This document shows, piece after piece, positions 1 to 8,581 of a DNA stretch of 36,964 nucleotides. Where the stretch lies: assembly GCA_003165005.1 (NCBI GenBank), contig PLSB01000323.1, positions 1 through 36,964 of the forward strand, in the 5' to 3' direction. The notes under the pieces were generated by a model. The model saw only the letters and a list, made by a program, of their open reading frames with translations, did no database searches and had not been told where the DNA came from. The position numbers and the translations under genes were made by a program. This DNA comes from Acidobacteriaceae bacterium. GTDB lineage: Bacteria > Acidobacteriota > Terriglobia > Terriglobales > Acidobacteriaceae. The stretch's first letter is position 1. Each line of letters opens with the position of its first letter.

Positions 1-34
1 AGCGGGGGTCTCCTGACCCCCGCAATGCAGAGAC

Positions 35-907
35 TCACGCGCGGCCCATCGACTTTGGCCCGGAGACGCAGCCGTTCCCGGCAATCGCAAAGCGCAGGGG
101 CAGCTCCACGGCGTGGCGGATGCCGATGCGGCGCGTCACCACCACGCGGCCGGCGCGCGTGCCGTCGTCACGCAGTTGCAGCGGCGATTTGGGATCGAGC
201 AAATCCAGCCCATCGTCGGAGCTTCGCGTGATTCCCAGAGCCTGGCACAGCCGGCTGGGGCCGCCGGTCAAAGAACGCAAGTTGTCCCATCCTCCATCCG
301 CGCCAAATCCTTCTCGCCCCGTGCCCCTTCCTTCTCGCGTCTTTTGCGAGAAGGGTGGGAAACCCTCCAACTCCGGATTCCCATTGCCCGCTCTCTCATC
401 CGTGCCCCATCCTTTTCGCGTTCTTTGCGAAAAGGGTGGGAGACCTGTCAACTTCCGTTCGCTCAGGCCCCGGTTCCGCGCCATCTGCTCCGGCCCCTCC
501 AACGGCTCCAGCGCGCGCAGCAAAACGCATCCGGCGCGGCCCTCGCGCTCGCAGGAGACATTCATGCAGAAGTAGCGCCCGTAAATGGAGTAGACGTAGG
601 CGTGCCCCGCCGGCCCGAAGAGCACCTGGTTCCGCGGCGTAGGGCCGCGATGCGCGTGCGCCGCCGGATCGGCCGGCTGCCGGTGCGGTCCCAGGTAGGC
701 CTCGACTTCGACAATGCGCCCGGCAATGAGCTCCCGCTCTGGGGTCCTTCGGACAAGTATCTTGCCAAGGAGAAGCCGCGCCACGCGCTCCGGCGGCGCC
801 TCAAAAAAGGCGCGGCTCAGCAGCTTGCCTGGCAGCTCGATTCTCCCGCTTCGCTCCAAGAGATACGCTCCGTCGCGCGGCTCAATCCGCCTGTGCTCAG
901 TCTTCAC
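35..907 (-). CDS. DNA-3-methyladenine glycosylase (AAG/MPG family) with an in-frame insertion of ~55 aa
   Basis: VEVEAYLGP...AHAHRGPTPRNQVLFGPAGHAYVYSIYGRYFCMNV...LTGGPSRLCQALGI is the AAG family signature; the insert lies between the RNRGLSE and LTGGPSRLCQALGI segments. Confidence 0.93.
   Translation of the reverse strand: MKTEHRRIEPRDGAYLLERSGRIELPGKLLSRAFFEAPPERVARLLLGKILVRRTPERELIAGRIVEVEAYLGPHRQPADPAAHAHRGPTPRNQVLFGPAGHAYVYSIYGRYFCMNVSCEREGRAGCVLLRALEPLEGPEQMARNRGLSERKLTGLPPFSQRTRKGWGTDERAGNGNPELEGFPPFSQKTREGRGTGREGFGADGGWDNLRSLTGGPSRLCQALGITRSSDDGLDLLDPKSPLQLRDDGTRAGRVVVTRRIGIRHAVELPLRFAIAGNGCVSGPKSMGRA
321..360. repeat. REP-like palindrome copy 1 (CCCCTTCCTTCTCGC-loop-GCGAGAAGGGTGGG)
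   Basis: Inverted repeat read directly; related to 402-441 and 17286-17324. Confidence 0.75.
402..441. repeat. REP-like palindrome copy 2 (CCCCATCCTTTTCGC-loop-GCGAAAAGGGTGGG)
   Basis: Inverted repeat, offset exactly 81 bp from copy 1 (a multiple of 3), inside the glycosylase CDS. Confidence 0.78.
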
Positions 908-927
908 GATCTAGTAATCATTCACGG

Positions 928-1021
928 CCGGTGCGGGCGTGGACGCCCGCACGACAGCCGGTCTCCCACCCCAGCGAGCAAAGACCGCTCGCCGGGGACC
1001 CCGGTCTGGAGACCGGCGCTA
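928..1021. repeat. Cluster of adjacent palindromes (GTGCGGGCGTGGACGCCCGCAC; CCCCAGCGAGC..GCTCGCCGGGG; CCGGTCTGGAGACCGG), BIME-like
   Basis: Three consecutive inverted repeats between the glycosylase and peroxiredoxin genes. Confidence 0.6.
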
Positions 1022-1109
1022 CGCTTCGCATTTCAACAAAAATAAGGGGGCGGCCTCGCTGACTTGCTGACTCGCCGGCGTGCTAGCTCCGCCAACTCCG
1101 CTAACCCCG

Positions 1110-1577
1110 CTAGCCCCGCTTCAACCCCTTGATCACCGCCAGCACCTCTTCGGCATGTCCCTCGGGCGTCACTTTGGGGAAGACGTGCAGCAGCTTCTGG
1201 TGCGGCCCAATCACGAACGTCGTACGCACAATGCCCATCACTTTCTTGCCGTACATGTTCTTTTCTTTCAATACGTCAAACTGTTTCGAGACTTTCTCGT
1301 CTACATCAGCAAGGAGTGTGTACGGCAGGTCGTACTTGGCGCGGAACTTGGCCTGCGCCTTGGGCGTGTCGCGGCTGATGCCCAGAACCACCGCGCCCGC
1401 CGCCCCAAGCTTCTTGAAGGTATCGCGAAAGCCGCAGGCCTCGATGGTGCAGCCTGGGGTGTCGGCTCTGGGATAAAAGAAAAGCACCACTGGCTTGCCG
1501 GCATAGTCCGAAAGGCTTACGGTTTTGTCCTCGTCGGTCTTGAGCGTAAAGTTGGCGACTTTCTTATGGAGCTCCAT
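1110..1577 (-). CDS. bcp: Thioredoxin-dependent peroxiredoxin, BCP/PrxQ type
   Basis: VVLFFYPRADTPGCTIEACGFRD with a C-X4-C pair; AhpC/TSA fold motifs. Confidence 0.95.
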   Translation of the reverse strand: MELHKKVANFTLKTDEDKTVSLSDYAGKPVVLFFYPRADTPGCTIEACGFRDTFKKLGAAGAVVLGISRDTPKAQAKFRAKYDLPYTLLADVDEKVSKQFDVLKEKNMYGKKVMGIVRTTFVIGPHQKLLHVFPKVTPEGHAEEVLAVIKGLKRG

Positions 1578-1653
1578 GGGGAATATCCTCGCAATAGGCG
1601 GCTCTGGCAGATCGACGGCCGCCAGTTTCGATTATGGTCGAAGGGTACGGAAG

Positions 1654-3207
1654 GTGTCATTGAAGGATCAAAGCCGCTTGTGGATAACGGCAGTGCTGGC
1701 GGGGGTAGCGCTCCCTTTGGCCGCGCAATATCCCGGCCAGGTCACGAACGCCGGCAAGAACACGCCCACCTTGCGCGCCGTTGCCGTCTTCGAATGGACC
1801 GGCGACGAGGCCCAACCCAAGACCAGCCGCCTCGTTCCCGTCTGTGTTTACGACGGCCAGGAACTTCAGGACGCGGATGTCTATCTCGCCCGTCCCGCGC
1901 CCATCGCTCTCTATAGCGACGTGGAGTACCAGCTTTTCAAGGACGGCAAGCCCGTGGGACTCTTCGATGTGGACCGCGCGGGCCAGCAGGAAGGCTCATG
2001 GGTGGGCTTCGGCAAGTGGAAGCCGATGCCCAGCGCCAAGCCCCGGCCCACGCAAGTGGCCAGGATCGACCAGTACGACGACGCGCAGAGCGACGTGCCC
2101 ATCCTGCACCGCAAGCATCGTGGCGGCGACGCCAACTCCGGCGGCGCTTCCGGCGGGTCAACGAACGGTTCGGGGAACGGTTCAGGCAGCGGTTCGGGGA
2201 GCGGCTCCGGTCCCGAACCCAACGCGCCGCCCCCCGATCCCGACCGTCCTACGCTGCACAAGAGCGGCGACGCCGCCCAGAGCAATGCGGGGGATAGTTC
2301 GACCAGCGGCAATTCGAGCACGAGTTCGGCGCAGGCATCGAATTCCGGCGGACCTTCGCTGCACCGCGGCGGCGATGCGAATTCTTCGGCCAACTCCCCG
2401 TCGACAAGTTCCTCGCCGGGCAGTTCCTCGCAGAGCAGCACATCCGCCAACGACTCCGATCGCCCGCAGCTCAAAAAGAAGAAGAGCGATGACGGAGGCT
2501 ACGTCAGCAGTGTCGAGACTCCCAGCGACCCCGACCGCCCGCATCTCTTCCGCGGCAAATCCGCGGGCTTTGACGGGCCTGTAACGCCGAGCCTGCTGGG
2601 CATGCCGCCCGAAATGCAGCAGGAGGTTGCCGTCAGCGACGCGGCTGACAGGCCCGAGCACATCTGGGAATACGCCTGGGCCAATCCCGATGACGAAGCC
2701 AGGATGAAGGCCGCCATGGAAGACCTGGCGCGTACGGCGCTCGGCCTCAATCCGCCGCCCGCGCCCGCAAAACCGGCGCACAAGAGCACTTCCGCGGCGC
2801 ACAAACCCAAGCAACTGACTCTGCCGCCACAGCCGGCGCCGCTCGTCGACGAACAGTTCCGCGTCTTTGAGCTGGCCTACGGCTCGGGAGCCACCATGGT
2901 GCTCTCCGCGCATACCGAGGGCTCCGGCGCCGAGCAGAAGTTCGTCACCCTTATTGGGCAACCCGATCTCTACGGCAACGTCGCGGTGCTCGTCAAGAAC
3001 GTGACCGGCGCGGATCACCTGGACGCGACGCCGCGCATGCGCCTGGTGGACGCGGTCGATGTCCTGGCCGACAACCGCGGCGAGCTGCTCTTCGAGCTGC
3101 GCGGAGCGACCGAGCGCCAGTTCGCCCTCTACCGTGTGCTGCGCGGCGACGCCACCCGCATCTTTGTGAGCGACGCCGACGCCATCGGCACGCCCGCTGT
3201 TCAATAG
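1654..3207 (+). CDS. Secreted low-complexity protein with Ser/Gly/Asn-rich region and recurrent [DS]xDRPxL / LHRGGDAN motifs
   Basis: ORF 1525-3207; GTG 1654 or TTG 1660 gives a signal peptide (RLWITAVLAGVALPLAAQ). Start uncertain. Confidence 0.7.
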   Translation: MSLKDQSRLWITAVLAGVALPLAAQYPGQVTNAGKNTPTLRAVAVFEWTGDEAQPKTSRLVPVCVYDGQELQDADVYLARPAPIALYSDVEYQLFKDGKPVGLFDVDRAGQQEGSWVGFGKWKPMPSAKPRPTQVARIDQYDDAQSDVPILHRKHRGGDANSGGASGGSTNGSGNGSGSGSGSGSGPEPNAPPPDPDRPTLHKSGDAAQSNAGDSSTSGNSSTSSAQASNSGGPSLHRGGDANSSANSPSTSSSPGSSSQSSTSANDSDRPQLKKKKSDDGGYVSSVETPSDPDRPHLFRGKSAGFDGPVTPSLLGMPPEMQQEVAVSDAADRPEHIWEYAWANPDDEARMKAAMEDLARTALGLNPPPAPAKPAHKSTSAAHKPKQLTLPPQPAPLVDEQFRVFELAYGSGATMVLSAHTEGSGAEQKFVTLIGQPDLYGNVAVLVKNVTGADHLDATPRMRLVDAVDVLADNRGELLFELRGATERQFALYRVLRGDATRIFVSDADAIGTPAVQ

Positions 3208-3264
3208 GGCACATAAATACACATAAATAATTCCTTCAAAAGGGCGCATAGCTTCCGCTATTCT

Positions 3265-3287
3265 GGACTCATTTAGTCCTATATAAT
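3265..3287 (+). promoter_or_regulatory. Putative operator/promoter: palindrome GGACT-CATTT-AGTCC followed by TATAAT
   Basis: Perfect 5-bp inverted repeat 3265-3279 next to -10-like TATAAT at 3282-3287, ~50 bp upstream of the desaturase ATG. Confidence 0.5.
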
Positions 3288-3335
3288 GGGAGCAGCAGTG
3301 GGCTCGTTGCCACTTGTTGAAGGATTCGCTCACGA

Positions 3336-4334
3336 ATGGCAACCGTCTCAGCTTCCCCCTCGCCAGAAACCGTCCGTGTCGTTCCGGGCCCCCTGACCGC
3401 CGCAGTTCCTGAAACAGCCGCCCCCGCCGAGTCGCAAGCAGTCCCCAAATGGCGGCATATTCGCATGGGCCGCGCCGCCGCCGTCAGCGACGGCTTGAGC
3501 TGGCCTATGGTCGCCTTGATGGTGCTCTTTCACGTGGGCGCCATCGCCGCGCTCTTCCTTTTCAGTTGGCAGCGCCTGGTCGTCATGGCCGTGCTTTACG
3601 TGCTGGCCATCAACGTGGGCATTGGCATGTGCTATCACCGCTTGCTCACGCATCGTGGCTACCGCGTGCCCAAGTGGCTCGAATATGTCATGACTGTGTT
3701 CGCTACGCTCTCGCTTGAGGGCGGGCCCATCTTCTGGGTTTCCACGCATCGCGTGCATCACCAGCTCAGCGACAAGGAAGGCGATCCGCACACGCCGCGC
3801 GAAGGCGGCTGGTGGGCGCACGCGGGATGGATCCTCTTCGGACAGTCGTTGCACACGCAAATCAAGGCGCTCTCGCGCTATTCGCCCGACCTCAGCCGCG
3901 ACCGCTTCCATGTGTGGATGAGCAAATACCACTGGGTGCCGATCACTCTCAGCGCCATTCTGCTGTTCACCCTCGGATGGGTCTGGGGCGGTTTTGTGAA
4001 CGGCGTCGCCATGTTCCTTTGGGGAGCTCTGCTGCGTGTCACGCTCGGCCTGCACGCCACGTGGCTGGTGAACTCGGCAACCCACATGTGGGGCAGCCGC
4101 CGCTTTCAAACCCATGACGACTCGCGCAACAACTGGTGGGTCGCGCTGCTCACCGGCGGCGAAGGCTGGCACAACAACCATCACGCGCATCCGGTTTCCG
4201 CGCGCCACGGCCTCAAGTGGTACGAGATCGATCCCAACTTCTGGGGCATCTGGCTGCTGGCCAAGCTCGGCCTCGCGCGCAGAGTCCAGGTGGCCAAGTT
4301 CGATCCCAAGAATCCCAAGCCCGCGGGGCTGTGA
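3336..4334 (+). CDS. Acyl-CoA/fatty acid desaturase (delta-9 type, membrane di-iron)
   Basis: Three His boxes: HRLLTHR, HRVHH, HNNHH; multiple hydrophobic segments. Confidence 0.93.
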   Translation: MATVSASPSPETVRVVPGPLTAAVPETAAPAESQAVPKWRHIRMGRAAAVSDGLSWPMVALMVLFHVGAIAALFLFSWQRLVVMAVLYVLAINVGIGMCYHRLLTHRGYRVPKWLEYVMTVFATLSLEGGPIFWVSTHRVHHQLSDKEGDPHTPREGGWWAHAGWILFGQSLHTQIKALSRYSPDLSRDRFHVWMSKYHWVPITLSAILLFTLGWVWGGFVNGVAMFLWGALLRVTLGLHATWLVNSATHMWGSRRFQTHDDSRNNWWVALLTGGEGWHNNHHAHPVSARHGLKWYEIDPNFWGIWLLAKLGLARRVQVAKFDPKNPKPAGL

Positions 4335-4495
4335 GGGCTTGGCGGGCGCAGTTGCGTGCTCTACCCCAGCCGCCGCGACCGAGGTCCCACCATCCCGGCG
4401 CGTCTAGCAGTCTGGAATGGGAGGCACTGCCGGTCGTCAGACAGTTCCGGATATAAAACATATTGTATAATCACGATTGCAGGCCTTTCCGGGCA

Positions 4496-4885
4496 ATGAC
4501 ATCGCAAGAACAATCCCGTCAAGCCGCCGAATTGCACTTCGAGGGCGATGCGCTGGAGGTATTGTCGAGCTTTCCCGATCAAGTCAAGCGGGAGCTTGGT
4601 TTCTCGCTGCGCCAGCTTCAGATTGGCCGGGAACCAACCTCCGAAACGCGGAGCATGAGTTCAATTGGCGCGGGCGTTTACGAACTGAAGGAATCCGATG
4701 AGCGCACATGGTACCGAGTGATTTACCTCTCGAAGATCGGAAATACCATCTATGTGCTGCATTGTTTTGAGAAGGAGAGCCGGAAGACCGACCGGCGGGA
4801 TATCGAAGTCGCCCGGCAACGTCTCAAGCGCGTAAGGCAGCGCTTGCAGGAGCAGAAAGCTTATGAAAAACGCAGCGGCCAATAA
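4496..4885 (+). CDS. Phage-derived Gp49-like / HigB-like (RelE superfamily, DUF891) toxin
   Basis: SSIGAGVYELKESDERTWYRVIYLSKIGNTIYVLHCFEKESRKTDRRDIEVARQRLK is typical of DUF891 toxins; overlaps the downstream HTH gene. Confidence 0.85.
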   Translation: MTSQEQSRQAAELHFEGDALEVLSSFPDQVKRELGFSLRQLQIGREPTSETRSMSSIGAGVYELKESDERTWYRVIYLSKIGNTIYVLHCFEKESRKTDRRDIEVARQRLKRVRQRLQEQKAYEKRSGQ

Positions 4886-5243
4886 GCCATCCCATATCGT
4901 CAAGGGCAATATCTTCGATACGCTGGGGTTTCCCGCGTCGGAAGCCAGTGCGCTCAAGATCAAGGCTGAGATTCTCTCCGCGATCCTTGAGCACGTGCGG
5001 GCCCAGCGCTATACACAGGCCCAACTTATCGAAATTCTGGACGAGTATCAGCCCTCGGTGAGCAATCTGTTGCGGGGAAGAATCTCGCAGGTCAGCATCG
5101 AAAAACTGCTGCGTTACGCTGACCGGCTGCATCTCGAAACCAGCATTGCCGTCCGGCCTATCAAGGGGCGGGCTGGCCGAGCGAAACCGAAATCGGTATC
5201 CGTTGCGAAACTCGTCTCGCGAAACCTTGCTGCGGCGGTTTGA
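4863..5243 (+). CDS. XRE-family HTH antitoxin (HigA-like)
   Basis: RYTQAQLIEILDEYQPSVSNLLRGRISQVSIEKLLRYADRL HTH; start overlaps the toxin 3' end (23 bp). Confidence 0.85.
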   Translation: MKNAAANKPSHIVKGNIFDTLGFPASEASALKIKAEILSAILEHVRAQRYTQAQLIEILDEYQPSVSNLLRGRISQVSIEKLLRYADRLHLETSIAVRPIKGRAGRAKPKSVSVAKLVSRNLAAAV

Positions 5244-5270
5244 CGGCCAGCCGCTTTTTTCCTTTCCCGT

Positions 5271-5591
5271 CTACTTCCGCGCCTTCGCCCTCACCCACAG
5301 CACGAGAAACAGCGGCAGCGCCACCACCAGCACCAGCACGCCCGCGGGGAATCCGACGTAGAGGTAGGTGTCCACGTAGCTCACCGCGTGCCCGCCGATC
5401 AGGTTCCAGGCCAGCAGCGCGAAGATGGCGATGCACGTGGTGGAGAAAAACGTAAGAAACGCCGAAGCAAACGCGAGCAACAAGCTCTGGAAGAGACTGA
5501 ATCCCTCCAGCGGGAACCCGAAAACACGCGCTCCCCGTGCGCCATTCTGCGAAATCGCTGCGGGTTTTGTCATGGGGCCGGCCCCTATCAA
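5271..5591 (-). CDS. Small membrane protein with two predicted TM segments, unknown function
   Basis: FQSLLLAFASAFLTFFSTTCIAIFALLAWNLI and VGFPAGVLVLVVALPLFLVLWV; alternative start at 5573. Confidence 0.6.
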   Translation of the reverse strand: MIGAGPMTKPAAISQNGARGARVFGFPLEGFSLFQSLLLAFASAFLTFFSTTCIAIFALLAWNLIGGHAVSYVDTYLYVGFPAGVLVLVVALPLFLVLWVRAKARK

Positions 5592-5606
5592 CTAGAATAC
5601 AGATTC

Positions 5607-6395
5607 ATGGCCGGCAGTGCGCAAATCGAGCTTTGGTCCGCGGAGAAGGTGGCCACGCAGGTTGCGGTGCAGGATGCGCCCAGCGGCCTCCACTTCGCCT
5701 CCTTCGGCGAAACGCGCATCCCCGATGGAGATCTGGAACGCCTTGTGGGCGCCGTGCCCGCCGCGCTCGCTCCCGCGCTGCGCCAGCGCGCCTACTATTT
5801 CGTTCCCCTCACCATTGCCGATACCGGCGAGAACCTGGTCGCGCCTGTCTACACGGTCGAGCTTGGCGATCGCGCCGTTTGCCATCGCAATGCCGCTTTC
5901 GGCGCTACCGAGGCCGTCTTCATCTCCACGCGACTGGTCGAAGACCGCTTCGGCCTCGCCTTCGAGTTCTTCATCAACGTGGCGCACAACTTTGTCGAGG
6001 CCGCCGGCGTTCCCAGCAGCTTTTCCGACCTGGCATGGTCGCAGGCCGAGGCGCAGGTGCGCGGCGAAACCAGCCAGGACGCGTGGGAGGCTCGCCGCCG
6101 CGCCCTGGAACCGCACGCCGGCGCCAATACCCCCAGCGCGAATCCTCCCGGCGCGAATCCTAACGCGAATATCGACGAGCGCGCGCGCCTGGCCTTTTTC
6201 GAGTCGTCCTTCTCTGACGCGCTCGCCATCTACATGCTTACGCTTGCGGTGGACTTCGACTATCATGACCTGCGCGAGCGCGAGTATCCGCTGCTGGCCG
6301 CGCCCTCGCTCGCCGAGCGCCTGCGCCACGTGGCGTCGCTCTTCCCCGCCAATCCCGGCTACGAGTTCCAGGTTCTTTACCGGCGTAAAGGCTAG
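5607..6395 (+). CDS. Conserved-looking hypothetical protein with NANP-rich linker
   Basis: ATG at 5607 in frame with the long ORF; globular composition apart from a SANPPGANPNAN linker. Confidence 0.7.
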   Translation: MAGSAQIELWSAEKVATQVAVQDAPSGLHFASFGETRIPDGDLERLVGAVPAALAPALRQRAYYFVPLTIADTGENLVAPVYTVELGDRAVCHRNAAFGATEAVFISTRLVEDRFGLAFEFFINVAHNFVEAAGVPSSFSDLAWSQAEAQVRGETSQDAWEARRRALEPHAGANTPSANPPGANPNANIDERARLAFFESSFSDALAIYMLTLAVDFDYHDLREREYPLLAAPSLAERLRHVASLFPANPGYEFQVLYRRKG

Positions 6396-6433
6396 CCCGC
6401 TTGCGCAGGGAAAAGGGACAAGAGTCAGTGAAT

Positions 6434-6557
6434 AGTGTGAGTGTGAGTGTGAGTGTGCCGTGTGCACTGATCGCTCACACTCGCACTCGCACTCGCACTC
6501 GCACTCACACTCACACTCACACTCGCACTCACACTCGCACTCACACTCACACTCGCA
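6434..6557. repeat. Hexamer microsatellite (CACTCR)n with an opposite-strand (GTGTGA)n arm forming a long inverted repeat
   Basis: AGTGTGAGTGTGAGTGTGAGTGTG at 6434-6457, then CACACTCGCACTCGCACTC...CACACTCGC across ~6475-6557. Confidence 0.9.
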
Positions 6558-7854
6558 ACTGTCCGGCGTAGGCCACGCGCCCTTCGCTCACCGTCCAGCG
6601 CACCTTGCCCAGCATCGGCCAGCCATCGAAGGGCGTGTTCTTGGCCTTCGATTTCGACTCCGTCGCGCGATAGGTCCACTCGGCCTTGGGATCGAAGACC
6701 ACCACGTCGGCGAAGCTGCCCACGGCCAGGGTGCCGCGGCATTTCAATCCCAGCAGCGCCGCCGGTTGCGCACTCATCAGGCTCAGTACGCGGCCCAGCG
6801 GCATCTTCCACTCGCCATGCAGCCAGCGAAGGCAAAGACCGAGCGCCGTCTCCAGTCCGATGATTCCGTTCGGCGCCAGCTCGAATTCAATTTCCTTTTC
6901 GTGCATGGCGTGCGGCGCGTGATCGGTGGCGATCGCGTCCACCACGCCGTCGAGAATGCCTCCGATCATGGCATCGCGATCGGCGGCCGAGCGCAGCGGC
7001 GGATTCATCTTGGCGTGCGTATTGTAGAGGCCGACGTGCTCCTCGGTGAGCAGGAAGTGGTGCGGCGCCACCTCGCAGGTGACGCGCAATCCGTTGCGCC
7101 GCGCCTGCCGCACCGCCGCCAGCGCCGCAGCCGTTGAGATGTGCGCCACGTGCAGATGCGGATGCGACTCGCGCAGCTCGGTCACCAGGCGAATGTCGCG
7201 CTCGACGATGCCCGACTCCGCCTCCGGCGGCATGCCGCGCAGGCCAAGTTTGAACGACACCGGCCCGAGATTCATGCTCGCGCCTTGCGTCATGCGCGTG
7301 TCTTCGGCGTGCTGGATCACGGTGAGTCCCACGCGCGCCGCGGCCGCGAGCGATTCCCGCATCACGCCGTCCTTCAGAATCGGCCGTCCATCGTCGGTGA
7401 CGGCCACCGCGCCTGCGGATTTGAGAGCTGCATAGTCGTTTATCGTTTCACCCTTTGAACCGCGTGTGGCCGCTGCGATGGGAAACACGCGTACTGCGGC
7501 GCCGCGCTCTGGCTGTTGCATCCAGCGGGTCACTTCGGCCGAGTCGTTGATCGGAGAAGTGTTCGGCATCGCAGCCACGCTCGTGAATCCGCCGGCAGCG
7601 GCGGCTGCCGTTCCCGTCGCGATGGTTTCCTTATAGGCCTGTCCCGGCTCGCGCAGGTGCACGTGAAGATCGATCAGTCCCGGCGCAACCACGAGGCCCG
7701 TAGCGTCCAGAACCTCTGCGCCATTCTTGCCCTTGAGTTTCCCATGGCCCGCAATCTCGGCCACGCGCCCGTCTTTCAGCAGAATGTCCTTGGCGGCATC
7801 GACGCCCGCCGCGGGATCGACCAGCCGCCCTCCGCAAATCGCCAGCGTCGTCAT
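6547..7854 (-). CDS. pyrC: Dihydroorotase (class I, PyrC type)
   Basis: [53 protein letters not shown]. Confidence 0.96.
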   Translation of the reverse strand: MTTLAICGGRLVDPAAGVDAAKDILLKDGRVAEIAGHGKLKGKNGAEVLDATGLVVAPGLIDLHVHLREPGQAYKETIATGTAAAAAGGFTSVAAMPNTSPINDSAEVTRWMQQPERGAAVRVFPIAAATRGSKGETINDYAALKSAGAVAVTDDGRPILKDGVMRESLAAAARVGLTVIQHAEDTRMTQGASMNLGPVSFKLGLRGMPPEAESGIVERDIRLVTELRESHPHLHVAHISTAAALAAVRQARRNGLRVTCEVAPHHFLLTEEHVGLYNTHAKMNPPLRSAADRDAMIGGILDGVVDAIATDHAPHAMHEKEIEFELAPNGIIGLETALGLCLRWLHGEWKMPLGRVLSLMSAQPAALLGLKCRGTLAVGSFADVVVFDPKAEWTYRATESKSKAKNTPFDGWPMLGKVRWTVSEGRVAYAGQLRV

Positions 7855-7914
7855 GCGCGGCCTCCTTTACCTGCGTGCTTATTCAGAACAACTCATCCAG
7901 AAACTAAAGCCTCG

Positions 7915-8568
7915 CTAAAGCCGGTACCACCGTTTTCCTTTTAGTTTCTTTTTCAATTTCTCCGAGTTATCTCGTAGATCCTTATTGAATTCCTCAAGAT
8001 TCTTGAATAACTCATTCTGCCGCTTATATCTTTCGCCAGCTACTCCGGGTTCGGTGACGTTTTCCTTATCCAGCCTCAGAAGCTCTACAAGTTCTACCAA
8101 CTCGGAATAAAACTTCAACGTCGAAGGTTCAGAAAGCCACATGTGGCTTGTGAAGCGGTTTAACATATTTCGATATGCAGGAAATATTTCATTATCAAAC
8201 TGATTTTTGTTATCCTCTTCTATTCTGTTATCGTGTTCGCGAAATCGGTCGCTAATGCGGCTTTGGGCTTCCGGGTTTCTTGTCTGATGAAGTTGTTCTA
8301 ATCGCTCGCTTATTCTTGATCTATTAATCTCTTGTGAGGTGCCGGCTTTTGCCAACACTTGAGTACACATCCCGAGAAGCGGCGCATAAAACTCACGAAG
8401 TTCCTCTAGTAGATAAGTGATCTTTCGTTCATTTCTTTGATTCCATGTCGCTATGAAACCGCCGACAATTACCCCAAGCAGCCCGGAACTCGCAGCTATC
8501 AGGCTTTGATAAAGCGTACAGCGCTCGCTTGCTTCGAATAACATTGATTGCTTCTCCCATTGAATCAC
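7915..8568 (-). CDS. Hypothetical membrane-anchored coiled-coil protein, AT-rich relative to the window
   Basis: One N-terminal TM (SLIAASSGLLGVIVGGFIATW) and charged helical C-terminus; lies between pyrB and pyrC. Confidence 0.7.
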   Translation of the reverse strand: MIQWEKQSMLFEASERCTLYQSLIAASSGLLGVIVGGFIATWNQRNERKITYLLEELREFYAPLLGMCTQVLAKAGTSQEINRSRISERLEQLHQTRNPEAQSRISDRFREHDNRIEEDNKNQFDNEIFPAYRNMLNRFTSHMWLSEPSTLKFYSELVELVELLRLDKENVTEPGVAGERYKRQNELFKNLEEFNKDLRDNSEKLKKKLKGKRWYRL

Positions 8569-8581
8569 GCAATCTAAGCAT

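Noticed and set aside
2182-3342. 386-aa minus-strand ORF
   Set aside because: Shadow of the 1654-3207 gene, no recognisable domain.
6474-6557. Possible CRISPR array
   Set aside because: Simple hexamer repeat without spacers; no cas genes in the window.
6460-7137. ORF encoding (SH)n repeat protein
   Set aside because: Product of the hexamer microsatellite read through antisense to pyrC.
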